Below, piece after piece: positions 16,132 to 25,579 of a stretch of DNA of 64,000 nucleotides. The notes under the pieces are model-generated. The model saw only the letters and a list, made by a program, of their open reading frames with translations. It was not told the origin of the DNA and ran no database searches. The position numbers and the translations under genes were made by a program. The stretch's first letter is position 1, and every line of letters starts with the position of its first letter. The stretch spans positions 62,001 through 126,000 of the forward strand of contig CBDFLD010000018.1 in NCBI GenBank assembly GCA_965249005.1, given 5' to 3'. The DNA is from CBDFLD01 sp965249005 (GTDB taxonomy: Bacteria > Acidobacteriota > UBA6911).

Positions 16132-17436
16132 GGTGATGTAACTTTGCTTGTGTAAAAAGAAAGAGGGTGTAAGTTTGGTTTTTTCGCTGCGATGGCAAAA
16201 ACCAACTCCAAGAAAGGAGCTTACACCCAATGGCGAAATTAACACCGATGACCGAACAATTCCAACATTTCCTTGATGAGGTAAAAGAAGACTTTTGGGG
16301 AGATGTGTATAGCAAGACAAAGCTGGCGTGGAAACGGTATTTCGAGACTGAATCACAGCGGCAGAGAGACCGTTATTGTGGCTTTGGATGGTATGAAAGA
16401 GGTGGGCAGAGAAAGAGAGAGTACCGCAATGGATACTATGAACGGGACTTTGTGACCCGCTTTGGAACGTTACGGTTGCGGATTGCCCGGAGCCGGAACA
16501 AGAATTTTCTCCCGAAGGGATTACAACGGTTTCAACGACGAGCTGACGAGGTAACGTTGCTGATACGAGAGGCGTTTCTCAGAGGAATCAGCACACGGAC
16601 GGTGGGACGGATTGTGGCGATCATGACGGGAGAAGTTGTCAGTGCACAGACGGTATCGCAGCTGACACGAGAGCTAGATGAAGCAGTACAGCGATTTCAC
16701 CGAGCTCGGTTGAGTGACGAATGGAAGACACTGTTTCTGGACGGAGTGAGTCTGAGGGTAAGACGTCCGAGTGGGCGGAAACGGGTGCAGATGCTGGTGG
16801 CCTACGGGGTGAGAGCGGATGGTAGCCGGCAGCTTTTGGCATTTATGCGCAGCAGTGGAGAGAGTCAAGCTGCCTGGGAAGGACTCTTAGGAGATCTGTA
16901 CCGGCGTGGTATAGAGGGAGATAACCTCGAGCTGATTGTGACCGACGGCTGTGCAGGTCTGGCAGCGGCCATTGAAACGATCTATCCGAGAGCTCAGCAC
17001 CAACGCTGCTGGGCACATAAGATGCGAAACATCGTCAATTCAGTCCGAAAGTGCGATCGAGACCAGATCAAGCAGGATGCACGGGCCATCTACCAGGCCG
17101 ATAGCCGTCGGGATGCACTGACAGCTTTCAGGAGGCTGAAGCGTTGCTGGCACAAGGATTATCCGAAGATGGTGAATCGATTGGAGAAGGATCTCCCTGA
17201 GTTACTGGCCTTTTACAGCTTCCCACGGCCTCTGTGGAAGAAGCTACGAACCACCAACGTCATCGAACGCTGCTTCGTTGAGGTTCGACGGAGAACGCGT
17301 CCGATGGTTTGCTTTGTTAATGTCCAGAGTGTCGACAGAATCATTTACTCGATCTTCCATCGATTCAATCTCGATTGGAAGGAACAACGACCAACTCGTA
17401 CCCTCGACCTTTTTACACAAGCAGCTTGACATGACC
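16132..17436 (+). mobile_element. IS256-family element, copy 1 (1305 bp)
   Basis: The ends GGTGATGTAACTTTGCTTGT (left) and, on the minus strand from 17436, GGTCATGTCAAGCTGCTTGT (right) form the inverted repeat, both continuing GTAAAAAG. The 9-bp sequence ACGGGCATG occurs directly outside both ends (16123-16131 and 17437-17445), as expected for IS256-type target duplication. The same element, same length, is present in opposite orientation at 58491-59795. Confidence 0.92.
16230..17429 (+). CDS. IS256-family (mutator-type) transposase, copy 1
   Basis: The 399-residue enzyme is of normal length for the family. DDE residues lie in TLFLDGVSLRVRRP, ELIVTDGCAGLAAAI and TTNVIERCFVEVRRRTR; the C/H region HQRCWAHKMRNIVNSV between the second Asp and the Glu is typical. 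AAGAAAGGAG precedes the ATG by about ten bases. The predicted protein is identical to the copy at 58498-59697, which argues for recent movement and probable activity. Confidence 0.92.
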   Translation: MAKLTPMTEQFQHFLDEVKEDFWGDVYSKTKLAWKRYFETESQRQRDRYCGFGWYERGGQRKREYRNGYYERDFVTRFGTLRLRIARSRNKNFLPKGLQRFQRRADEVTLLIREAFLRGISTRTVGRIVAIMTGEVVSAQTVSQLTRELDEAVQRFHRARLSDEWKTLFLDGVSLRVRRPSGRKRVQMLVAYGVRADGSRQLLAFMRSSGESQAAWEGLLGDLYRRGIEGDNLELIVTDGCAGLAAAIETIYPRAQHQRCWAHKMRNIVNSVRKCDRDQIKQDARAIYQADSRRDALTAFRRLKRCWHKDYPKMVNRLEKDLPELLAFYSFPRPLWKKLRTTNVIERCFVEVRRRTRPMVCFVNVQSVDRIIYSIFHRFNLDWKEQRPTRTLDLFTQAA

Positions 17437-17507
17437 ACGGGCATGGGGGGGATTGATCCGGACGGCGCGGGACCGCATAATGACTGCAGGGATCGGATAG
17501 ACGCAGC

Positions 17508-18125
17508 ATGACCCAAAGGACACATTTCCTCAACGGCAGGGCCTGGAGCGAAATCCAACCAACCCTCTCACCTTCGACCCTGACACGGCTAAAGCTTTGG
17601 CTACAAGTGACACTATGGCTCCTGGTGTTCGGGATGACCGGTCACGGAGGAGCGTGGACGGGACCGGACTCTGCATCTTCACTGGGGACAGAGTCTTGCG
17701 ATGTCAGCCTGCCGATTTCCATTGCGCTCGAGCCAATGGCAGATCCCCGTCCCGGCGCCCGGACCCCTTTCGAGGTTGCAATCAAGATCGGACTCGATCC
17801 GGACGACGTCCGCAGCGTTCAAATCGAGTACGATCTGCCCGAATCATTCCAGACTGAGCTGGGTTCTTCGGAACGCCTGCAATTCTCCGGTCCGCAACCG
17901 ACGAGTCGGTTCGAGATCGCCCTGACGGTTCCAGACGAGCGCCGGTACAGCGTGCGGGCGCGATTGATCGTGGAGCTCACCTCCGGACAGAGGCTCTCCG
18001 AAAGCGCAGTTTGCTGGATAGACATTGGGAGCCCGGATCGCCCCCCCGGCATGGTCGACCGGCTGGTTGACGCCGACGGAAGCGGCATTCGCGTGTATCG
18101 GGGCAAGACAAGGGAGCGCCAGTGA
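17508..18125 (+). CDS. Exported protein of unknown function, partner of the metalloprotease-like gene
   Basis: The 205-residue protein has a hydrophobic segment at about residues 27-46 (LKLWLQVTLWLLVFGMTG) that can act as signal or anchor, followed by a beta-rich domain with Asp/Glu/Arg-rich strands (FEVAIKIGLDPDDVRSVQIEYDL-type sequence). It resembles a single Ig-like or adhesion-type fold, but no family is recognised. The stop overlaps the next start by GTGA, so it is co-translated with the 1132-residue secreted protein; it may be a chaperone, inhibitor or anchor for that protein (inference). IS256 copy 1 ends only 71 bases upstream and may alter its expression. Confidence 0.65.
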   Translation: MTQRTHFLNGRAWSEIQPTLSPSTLTRLKLWLQVTLWLLVFGMTGHGGAWTGPDSASSLGTESCDVSLPISIALEPMADPRPGARTPFEVAIKIGLDPDDVRSVQIEYDLPESFQTELGSSERLQFSGPQPTSRFEIALTVPDERRYSVRARLIVELTSGQRLSESAVCWIDIGSPDRPPGMVDRLVDADGSGIRVYRGKTRERQ

Positions 18126-21100
18126 ATAGCAGCCGCATCCCCTGGCCCTTTCTGGGCACGCTTGCGCTGTGCTTTGCCTTCGCGCACGCAGCCCGGGCTG
18201 ATTACCGGGTGACCGGCTCCTTTCAGTACGAGGACCGCGAATTCGACGGCGCCGGCTTTACCGGCATCGTAACGCCACGCCCCATCCGGTTCGCCGAGGT
18301 CCGCATCATCGCGGGCCGGGACACACTGGTGACCGGGGCGACCGATGAGAACGGAAGTTTTTCGATTGTCGTGCCCGGATCCACCGCTCAATCCATCACG
18401 GCGGCGTGCATCACGACAGCATCGGCACGCTCCGATCTGCTACTGGACGTACGGGTCGCCGAAGACAATATTACTTCCGGCGACTTGTACTCCGTCATGT
18501 CCGAGCCAGTGGAAGCCAACGGCACGTTCCCTGTTCAAATAGGAAGAACCGTGGCCGGTTTCGAATCCGATATCGGGAAGGCGTTCAACATCTGGGACGT
18601 CGTTGTCGACGGGATGGAATTCCTGGCTTCCCCCGAGGCCCATGGAACCCTGCCGACGGTCAAGCTGACGGTTCTCTGGCGGCTGGATCACGCCCGATCC
18701 GGATCCTTCTATCGCCGCTCCAGCAAATTCATCTACGTCGGAAACCATACCGGATACGACGACACCATCATTCTGCACGAGTTCGGCCACTACGTGGACG
18801 ATCTGTTTTCGGTCTCGGACAGCCCTGGAGGCAGCCATTCGCTGGGAGACAACAGACAGGACATCAGACTCTCTTGGGCCGAAGGGCTTGCCACATTTTT
18901 GGGTTCGAGCATGCGAAGGTTCAAGGGTTACCCGCGTCCGGATCTGTACGTCAACACGGATGGGGAGGCCTTGTCGTTTTCCTACGAAATCGAGTCGCTG
19001 ACCGGCTCCATAAATATTGCGAGCCGCACCGGAAGTACCAATGAGATTGCCGTGAGCGCTGCGTTGTGGGACATCGTCGACGGACCGGGATCGGACGATT
19101 CCGAACCGGGCGACGACGATCCCTTGGAGCGGCCGTTTTCCGATTTCTGGCAAGTATTCACGCGCTATTTTGCAACCCTGACGGCACGCGGCGTCAGTGT
19201 GGAAGATTTCTGGGATGGGTGGTTCGCACCCCTGACTGATCGCGGGTTCCGGGCGGACATGGAAGCCGTCTTCGCCTCCATCAACGGAATCGAGTTCGTC
19301 GCGGACGCGCAGGAGGGCGACGACTCGGCGGCGGCGGCGGCCAGCCAATCCATCGCCCGGATTCCGTCATTGGTAGAGGGAGCGCACGTCATACTCAATG
19401 AGTTGGACCTGGGGAGCGAGGATTCCGTGGAGCTGTACAACGCGGGCGACGCCGCGGTCAATCTCGAGGGCTGGCAGTTGGAGGCGGCACGACCGGATTT
19501 CACACTCGTATCCGCTGAGCTTCCCGCCTTCACTCTCGAGCCAGGTTCCTTCGTGATCTTGAGCGAGCGAACGGGCTCGGATACGAAAACCCGAATCTAC
19601 CTTGGGGAGAATATCTCCTGGGGGAATGGCGCAGGCGGATCCTGTGCGTTGTTTGAAGCATCCGGTGCCGGGGTCGATTTCGTTCGCTGGGGCGACTCGG
19701 AGGAACCCCTTCCCGAGGGGATGCGATTCACGGAGATGAATGCGGAAACAGCCCCGGCGGACCACACGATTGCCCGCCAGTATCCTTGCATGGATTCCGA
19801 CTCGAGTTGCGATTGGGGTGCCCAGAGTCCCACGCTGGGAACCTTCAATGCTACCCGCACGGAAGTTCACCATACCTTCTTTCCTGCGGGAGACACCGAC
19901 TACTCCCGGTTTGAGGCCACCGCAGGAGCACACTACGTCATCCAGACGATGAATCTGCAAAGCGGAGCCTCGGTCCTGGTCGATATCCTCTCGGCAGACG
20001 GGGCGACCCTTGCAACGACCGACGGAGATCAGAGTCCCAGAGACTCTGCCAATGTAGAATGGACGGCTCCCTCAACCGGGACCTTTCTGATCCGAACCCG
20101 CCGCTTTTCTGGCACCTCCAACTACGCGGAGTATGGGACCTATGACTTGCGTCTCCTGGAAACCAGCGGGGGAGTCGCGGAGTGGACTTCCGTCAGTCCT
20201 CAATTCGTGGTGGGCGGCGACTATGAGACCTCCGTCATCGTGGTCAACACCGAACAGGTCCCGGCTGCGGTCCGAACCGTCTACACCCGGTCGGACAGCC
20301 GCGCGCTGGAGGTCCAGGCCGACGATCGCAGCGATAGTACCTTCAGTTACTGTATCCCAGCTCTGGGAGCGCGCCGCGTCGCGCTGCGATCCCCGGGCGA
20401 TACAGCCTCGGGATACGCCCAGTTCCGGAGCAATCTAACGGTAGGGGGAAGCGCCCTGTTGCGCATCGTCCGTCCGGACGCCACGATTCAGAGCCAGGCT
20501 GGAGTGGGGCTCTCGGCCAGAACGAAGAACTTCCTCATCTATATCGACAATATCGACAATGCGCTCTCCGGGTACGCCGTGGCAAACGACGGGTCCCAGA
20601 CCGCCAGCTTATCGCTCACCCTCAGAGATCGAATGGGGAACACGATCGGCAACGCAGTCCTGGTCATTGCGGCAGGGAAACACATTGCAGAATTCGCTTT
20701 CCAGCGCTTCCCTCTCGTCGCGGGCGCCGGCTTTGAAGGTACCATCGAATTCGTCAGCGACGTCGATGTCTCCTCCGTGGCTCTTCGCTTCGACAACATT
20801 CTGCAAGATGTCTTTTCTACGATTCCGGTCCTCATCGACGAGGCGGGCACGGTTCTATACTTTCCGCAAGTCGTCGACGGGGAGGGCTACCATACCAACA
20901 TCATCCTTTTGAACCCGAATGACAGCGACACGGTCGCGACGATCGAGTTCTTCGATGATGACGGGAACCGTCTCGAGCTCCCCATTGAAGGAACCTTCGC
21001 CGCTGTTCATCAAGTTTCACTCAAAACCAGAGGGGTGGCTCGCATCCTTACCGACGGTACATCGCCCAATCTGAGAGTCGGATGGGTGCGGGTGACCTGC

Positions 21101-21520
21101 GCTGTACCTCTGGGAGGATCCTCCATTTTTCAGACCCGCACAAGCTCTCGCATCGTCTCGGAAGCCGGCGTTGCCTCGTCCCCCCTGACGTCTCGCTTCG
21201 TTGCCTACGTCGACAGCGTCGGATTCGCCGAATCCGGACTCGCGATAAGCAATCCCAACATTTCCGCAGTAACACTCACGTTGAACCTTCGGGACTTCAA
21301 GGGGAACCTGGTCGCAAGTCTGGAGATAAACCTCCCGGCATTCGGACACACCGCACGATTCTTCACCCAGTGGTTTCCGGTCGGCTTCGATGAATTCGAA
21401 GGCACACTCGAAGTCCGTGTCAACAGCGGACAGGTCAGTGCCGTGGCGCTGCGCTTCGACAACCGCTTCGCCGATGTCTTTGCCACACTTCCGGTGATAG
21501 TACCGCCGAACGAAGACTAG
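18122..21520 (+). CDS. Large secreted HEXXH metalloprotease-like protein with LTD and PPC domains
   Basis: This 1132-residue protein starts at GTG 18122, overlapping the previous gene. A signal peptide (to about residue 26, AHAARA-DY) is followed by a carboxypeptidase-regulatory-like beta domain. A zinc-protease-like region comes next, with HEFGH at 219-223 and a plausible third ligand E254 in WAEGLATFLGS (gluzincin-like). A lamin-tail domain is at about 425-560 (VILNELDLG, VNLEGWQLEA) and a pre-peptidase C-terminal domain at about 578-675. The C-terminal 450 residues hold repeats of an uncharacterised beta module ending FEGTI/FEGTL and ALRFDN...FATLPV; the same module ends the protein at 34383-36104. 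It is probably exported to the surface or medium. The protease role is inferred from motifs alone. Confidence 0.75.
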   Translation: MNSSRIPWPFLGTLALCFAFAHAARADYRVTGSFQYEDREFDGAGFTGIVTPRPIRFAEVRIIAGRDTLVTGATDENGSFSIVVPGSTAQSITAACITTASARSDLLLDVRVAEDNITSGDLYSVMSEPVEANGTFPVQIGRTVAGFESDIGKAFNIWDVVVDGMEFLASPEAHGTLPTVKLTVLWRLDHARSGSFYRRSSKFIYVGNHTGYDDTIILHEFGHYVDDLFSVSDSPGGSHSLGDNRQDIRLSWAEGLATFLGSSMRRFKGYPRPDLYVNTDGEALSFSYEIESLTGSINIASRTGSTNEIAVSAALWDIVDGPGSDDSEPGDDDPLERPFSDFWQVFTRYFATLTARGVSVEDFWDGWFAPLTDRGFRADMEAVFASINGIEFVADAQEGDDSAAAAASQSIARIPSLVEGAHVILNELDLGSEDSVELYNAGDAAVNLEGWQLEAARPDFTLVSAELPAFTLEPGSFVILSERTGSDTKTRIYLGENISWGNGAGGSCALFEASGAGVDFVRWGDSEEPLPEGMRFTEMNAETAPADHTIARQYPCMDSDSSCDWGAQSPTLGTFNATRTEVHHTFFPAGDTDYSRFEATAGAHYVIQTMNLQSGASVLVDILSADGATLATTDGDQSPRDSANVEWTAPSTGTFLIRTRRFSGTSNYAEYGTYDLRLLETSGGVAEWTSVSPQFVVGGDYETSVIVVNTEQVPAAVRTVYTRSDSRALEVQADDRSDSTFSYCIPALGARRVALRSPGDTASGYAQFRSNLTVGGSALLRIVRPDATIQSQAGVGLSARTKNFLIYIDNIDNALSGYAVANDGSQTASLSLTLRDRMGNTIGNAVLVIAAGKHIAEFAFQRFPLVAGAGFEGTIEFVSDVDVSSVALRFDNILQDVFSTIPVLIDEAGTVLYFPQVVDGEGYHTNIILLNPNDSDTVATIEFFDDDGNRLELPIEGTFAAVHQVSLKTRGVARILTDGTSPNLRVGWVRVTCAVPLGGSSIFQTRTSSRIVSEAGVASSPLTSRFVAYVDSVGFAESGLAISNPNISAVTLTLNLRDFKGNLVASLEINLPAFGHTARFFTQWFPVGFDEFEGTLEVRVNSGQVSAVALRFDNRFADVFATLPVIVPPNED

Positions 21521-21729
21521 CGTCTTCTCGCTGGGCGTCTAGCGCTATCCGTTTTGCGCTTAGCGTCCACCGTCTTTCCTTTGTCGGAGAGACGTGGCAA
21601 AAATCCCCGTGCTTTTCTGTGAGAGGGTGCCGCTCACGAAGTGAGCGGCCTACGATGCCGCTTGACGCATAGCGGGTAGCGCTTGGCGGTTCTTTATGGT
21701 ACATTTCACCGCGAACCGAACCTACTTGT
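21521..21729. other. Intergenic region with perfect hairpin 21629-21649
   Basis: The hairpin is GCCGCTCAC, loop GAA, GTGAGCGGC, a perfect 9-bp stem. It lacks a T-run, so it is more like a REP-type palindrome than a terminator. Around it are several imperfect CGCTTAGCG/TAGCG-type words. No promoter for the topoisomerase genes is obvious. Confidence 0.6.
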
Positions 21730-23526
21730 ATGGTTGGAGGGCGCTGTATTGCTGCAAAAGGAAGACCGTCCGTGAGAGCTCGAAGCTCCGCGAAGGCTGG
21801 TTCGAAGAGCAGGTCGAGCAAGTTCGATTCGAAACCTCGCCAGTTGTCTCTGGTTGAGCCGGCCCCAGCCTCCTCTCCCGATCGGAAGGGAGGAGTCTCT
21901 TCGAACGCAGCGCCGCCATTGAGCCCGCAACCTCCGCCGCAGAAAACGACACCAGTTCGAAAACCCCGCCGACAAACCGCTCAGACCATGGCGGCAAGAC
22001 AGCGGGAGATTTCCGTTTCCGAGTTCTTCACCAAGAACCGACATCTGCTGGGTTTCGACAATCCCCACAAGGCGCTCCTGACCACCATCAAGGAAGCCGT
22101 GGACAACTCGCTGGATGCCTGTGAAGAGGCGGGCATCTTGCCCACGTTGAAAGTAGAGATTCATCAGCTCGCCGAGGATCGTTTCCGCATCGTGGTCGAG
22201 GACAATGGCCCCGGGATCGTCAAGTCCCAGATTCCCAAGATATTCGGCAAGTTGCTCTACGGGTCAAAGTTTCACACCCTCAAGCAGGCACGGGGTCAAC
22301 AGGGGATCGGCATCTCCGCCGCCGGGATGTACGGCCTGCTCACAACGGGAAAATCGATCGCGGTGACGTCGCGCATTGGCGCTGGGAAGCCGGCTCACTA
22401 CTACGAGATCCAGATCGACACGCGCAAGAACAGCCCGCAGATCATCAGTGATCGGGTCGTCGAATGGGAGCCGGCTCACGGGACGCGGGTGGAGATCGAA
22501 CTGGTTGGCACCTACAAGAAAGGCCGGCATTCAGTTGACGATTATGTGGGACAGACGGCAATCGCCAATCCGCATGCGGAGATCTATTACAGGCGACCGG
22601 GCCAGGAACAACAGCATTTTCCTCGTACCATCGAGGTCTTGCCGGCCGAACCCAAGGAAATAAAGCCCCATCCCTATGGGGTTGAGCTGGGTTTGCTGAT
22701 CAAAATGATGAAGGAGACCCGGGCGCGACACCTGAAGGTGGCCCTGGAAAAGGATTTCTCCAGGGTGAGCCCGACCGTTTCACAGCAGATTTGCGAGGCA
22801 GCCAACCTCCGGCCGAAATCCAACCCGCACTCGATCGCAGTCCACGAAGCGGAGCGCCTCTATCAGGCCATCAACAGCGTCAAGATCATGAGTCCTCCGA
22901 CCAACTGCCTCTCTTCGATTGGCGAAGATCAGCTTGCCTCCGGGATGAAGAAGGAGATCGACGCCGGCTTCTATACTTCCATTACCCGATCCCCTGCCGT
23001 ATACCGCGGGAATCCGTTTCAGGTCGAAGTCGGGATGGCTTACGGAGGCAATCTCCCGACAGACGAGCTAGTCGACCTGATGCGTTTCGCGAATCGCGTG
23101 CCGCTGCAATACCAACAATCGGCCTGCGCCATCACCAAGGCCATTCTCAGCATCGATTGGCGCAGCTACGGGCTTTCGCAATCGAAGGGAGCTTTGCCGG
23201 TGGGGCCCCTGGTCTTGTTCGTTCACATTGCCTCGGTCTGGGTCCCCTTCACATCGGAAAGCAAGGAAGCCATCGCTCCATATCCCGAGATTCTGAAGGA
23301 GCTCCGGTTGGGGCTGCAAGTGTGCGGGCGTAAGCTGGCATCCCATATCCGGGCGCATCGCCGCGCCCTGGATGAGGAAAAGAAAAAGTCTTATATCGAG
23401 CAGTACATCCCGCACATCGGCATCGCCCTACGCGAGATCCTCGGACTCACCAGCAAGAGCGAAACGGCGGTCGTGACCACTCTTCGAGACGTGCTGGAAC
23501 GGAGCCGGGACGGCTCGAGAAAGTAA
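21730..23526 (+). CDS. top6B: DNA topoisomerase VI subunit B
   Basis: This is the ATPase subunit of a type IIB topoisomerase. The GHKL fold shows the N box KEAVDNSLDACEEAG, the G1 box VVEDNGPGIVKSQ and the G2 box RGQQGIGISAAGMYG. Family-typical FGKLLYGSKFHTLKQ comes before, and a transducer domain with the switch lysine region SKGALPVGPLVLFVHIAS lies at about residue 490. Length is 598 residues including a basic, Pro/Ser-rich N-terminal tail of about 86 residues; an ATG at 21988 (MAARQREISVSEFF) would give the usual archaeal-type start, and neither start has a strong ribosome site. Subunit A follows after 5 bases, as in archaeal top6BA operons. Topo VI is the norm in archaea and plants but rare in bacteria, which implies transfer. 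Confidence 0.93.
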   Translation: MVGGRCIAAKGRPSVRARSSAKAGSKSRSSKFDSKPRQLSLVEPAPASSPDRKGGVSSNAAPPLSPQPPPQKTTPVRKPRRQTAQTMAARQREISVSEFFTKNRHLLGFDNPHKALLTTIKEAVDNSLDACEEAGILPTLKVEIHQLAEDRFRIVVEDNGPGIVKSQIPKIFGKLLYGSKFHTLKQARGQQGIGISAAGMYGLLTTGKSIAVTSRIGAGKPAHYYEIQIDTRKNSPQIISDRVVEWEPAHGTRVEIELVGTYKKGRHSVDDYVGQTAIANPHAEIYYRRPGQEQQHFPRTIEVLPAEPKEIKPHPYGVELGLLIKMMKETRARHLKVALEKDFSRVSPTVSQQICEAANLRPKSNPHSIAVHEAERLYQAINSVKIMSPPTNCLSSIGEDQLASGMKKEIDAGFYTSITRSPAVYRGNPFQVEVGMAYGGNLPTDELVDLMRFANRVPLQYQQSACAITKAILSIDWRSYGLSQSKGALPVGPLVLFVHIASVWVPFTSESKEAIAPYPEILKELRLGLQVCGRKLASHIRAHRRALDEEKKKSYIEQYIPHIGIALREILGLTSKSETAVVTTLRDVLERSRDGSRK

Positions 23527-23531
23527 AAGGC

Positions 23532-24665
23532 ATGGCGAAAAAGGCACCCCAGAAGGCAAAGCCGAAAACAGTAGCGAAGTCCGGAAAAACGGTTCTCGCG
23601 GCCATCCATTCCTCGGCGGAAGGCATAAAGAAGAAAATAATGGCGCGCAGGAAACCCACCATGAAGTTTCCCATCCGCTCCCTGTCCAATGTGCGATACC
23701 GGCCGGGCCGCGGCTACTTCGAGATCGCAGGACAAAAAAAGGAGCGGACCCTGACGGTCAATACGGTCAAGACATTCGCCCAGACCCTCCGGATGGTCTC
23801 GCTATCGAAGGACCTGATCGAAAACGATGATATCGCAACGAAACGAGAGGCCTACTACGTATCGAAGAACTGGGAAGAAGCCCGTTTCAACGAACAGCCC
23901 GAATCAGACACCGTCATGGACGACGTGGAGGCGTTCTTTTCCGTCAATCGCGAACAGCTTGGCTTTATCCCGGAGGAGAAAGGCGGGGACGTCGCGGGCC
24001 GACTGATCGTGATTGACCACGATCGCGACACCGGTCAAGCGCTGCGTATCGACTGCACAAAGTTCGGCTCCGGAGCCTATAGCATCCCTATTTCGGTGGA
24101 GCAGCTTCAGTTCGAGACCAATGCAAGCTTCATTCTGGCCATCGAGACAGCGGGAATGTTCCAACGGCTCGTGAAGCACAACTACTGGAAGAAGGCGAAC
24201 TGTGTCCTTGTGAGTATGGGAGGCGTGCCGACGCGGGCGTGCCGTCGTTTCGTTCGTCGCCTGGCCGATTTCAAGAAGATACCGGTCTATGTATTCGTGG
24301 ACGGGGACCCTTATGGTATCAGCAATATCTACCGGACGCTGAAGGTGGGCTCCGGGAACGCCGCTCACTTGAATGAGTTCTTCTGTGTGCCGCAGGCGAA
24401 GTTTCTGGGGATCACGCCGCAAGACATCGTCGACTACAAGCTCCCGACCCATCCGCTCAAGGATGTGGACGTAAAGCGAGCGAAAGACGCAATGAAGAAC
24501 GACCCATTTATTCGCCATCACGGAGAATGGATCAAAGCGTTCGAGCAGCTTCTCAAGATGGGCGTTCGTGCCGAACAGCAAGCCCTTGCCAAGCACGGCC
24601 TCAACTACGTGATCGACGCCTACCTCCCCCAAAAACTCAAGCACCCCGACCGATTTTTACCGTAG
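23532..24665 (+). CDS. top6A: DNA topoisomerase VI subunit A (Spo11-like)
   Basis: This is the DNA-cleaving subunit. The catalytic tyrosine is in TKREAYYVSKNWEEARF (about residue 108), in the winged-helix 5Y-CAP domain. The Toprim domain carries the Glu in ILAIETAGMFQRL and the metal-binding DxD in VYVFVDGDPYGISNIY. The first 45 residues are Lys/Ala-rich and are an addition to the core. Length (377) is normal. Its 5-base spacing to top6B implies co-translation; both should form an A2B2 enzyme that relaxes and decatenates DNA using ATP. All key residues are present, so the enzyme looks functional. Confidence 0.93.
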   Translation: MAKKAPQKAKPKTVAKSGKTVLAAIHSSAEGIKKKIMARRKPTMKFPIRSLSNVRYRPGRGYFEIAGQKKERTLTVNTVKTFAQTLRMVSLSKDLIENDDIATKREAYYVSKNWEEARFNEQPESDTVMDDVEAFFSVNREQLGFIPEEKGGDVAGRLIVIDHDRDTGQALRIDCTKFGSGAYSIPISVEQLQFETNASFILAIETAGMFQRLVKHNYWKKANCVLVSMGGVPTRACRRFVRRLADFKKIPVYVFVDGDPYGISNIYRTLKVGSGNAAHLNEFFCVPQAKFLGITPQDIVDYKLPTHPLKDVDVKRAKDAMKNDPFIRHHGEWIKAFEQLLKMGVRAEQQALAKHGLNYVIDAYLPQKLKHPDRFLP

Positions 24666-24991
24666 TACGCTGCCGCGATTGCAACTCGAGCGCATCCCCC
24701 CGGAGGCGTTGACGGCGCGAATCACAACCCCGATTTTCCGCCCACAGAACCCTGCAACCGTTCGAATGCAGACGGTCTCTTTCCCGAGTCTAAGTGGAGC
24801 AACAGGCCCTTTGGATCATGTGGGATTGTTGGCGTAGAAGCCGGGGTTTTCCGGTGGGTCTTAAACCGGGAAGCGGAAAGCGCGGAGGGAGATGGTATAA
24901 TGCCGCCATCGGAAAGTCTCGAAGGCTCCTGCAACTGGCCCCGGCCAGGGGCGGTTTACTTTTGAAAAGGTAATCGAGGCGAGGTGCCTGA
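24666..24991. other. Intergenic region with a possible promoter near 24896
   Basis: No gene is supported. TATAAT at 24896-24901 is a perfect -10 hexamer about 90 bases before the cyclophilin gene, but no good -35 stands 16-18 bases upstream. An AGCGGAAAGCG word at about 24871 resembles intergenic words near 966-1001 and 47300. Confidence 0.35.
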
Positions 24992-25579
24992 ATGCCGGAT
25001 TTGAGAGGCTTCATCACGAAAGCCGTGTTGGGAGCGGCTGGTCTCTTTTTCATTGGACTCGAGTCCCCGCGCGCAATCCAATTCAAAGAGGTACAGGTTA
25101 CCGTCATCGAGACCAACCTTGGGCGCATCCGGTTTCAGCTCTTTCCGGACAAATCGCCCGAGAATGTTGCGACATTCATCAAAAGGGCCCAGGACGGATT
25201 CTACGATGGCACGCGGTTTCACAAGGTTTTGCCCGGCCTGCTGATCGAGGGGGGAGATCCCCAGACTGCCAAGAGCAAGGGTGCGGCATCCATACGTGAA
25301 GTCGGAGAACTGAAAATCGAGACCAACGACCTTAAACACGAGGCGGGAAGCGTTTCCATGGCCCATCAGAAAAACCAGAATCGCAGTGGGAGCGAGTTCT
25401 TTATCTGTCTGCAGGCAATCGGATATTTTGACGGGAAACACACCGTTATCGGCAAGGTCTTGTCCGGGTTGGAGGTGGTGGAGGCGATCAGCAAGGTCCC
25501 CCGCAACCTGAAGCAGGCCCCTCTTTTCCCCATATGGATCGAAAAACTTTCTATCGGAAGGGAGACCATCCGAAAGTAG
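24992..25579 (+). CDS. Cyclophilin-type peptidyl-prolyl isomerase
   Basis: The enzyme speeds cis-trans isomerisation of X-Pro bonds. The 195-residue protein has a hydrophobic N-terminus (residues 10-24) that may be a signal or anchor, so it probably acts in the periplasm. A cyclophilin core follows: TNLGRIRFQLFPDKSPENV, the active-site block YDGTRFHKVLPGLLIEGGDP (Arg and Phe present, Gln replaced in part), SVSMAHQKNQNRSGSEFFI and YFDGKHTVIGKVLSG. It lies 91 bases before the transporter-signalling cluster on the same strand and could be transcribed with it. Confidence 0.88.
   Translation: MPDLRGFITKAVLGAAGLFFIGLESPRAIQFKEVQVTVIETNLGRIRFQLFPDKSPENVATFIKRAQDGFYDGTRFHKVLPGLLIEGGDPQTAKSKGAASIREVGELKIETNDLKHEAGSVSMAHQKNQNRSGSEFFICLQAIGYFDGKHTVIGKVLSGLEVVEAISKVPRNLKQAPLFPIWIEKLSIGRETIRK

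Noticed and set aside
23904..24644. A 246-codon minus-strand frame in top6A
   Set aside because: It is a shadow of the topoisomerase VI A gene, which has clear catalytic motifs on the sense strand.
24740..24790. tRNA-like sequence with GTTCGAATGC
   Set aside because: The T-loop-like word is not flanked by an acceptor stem, anticodon arm or D arm in workable positions.
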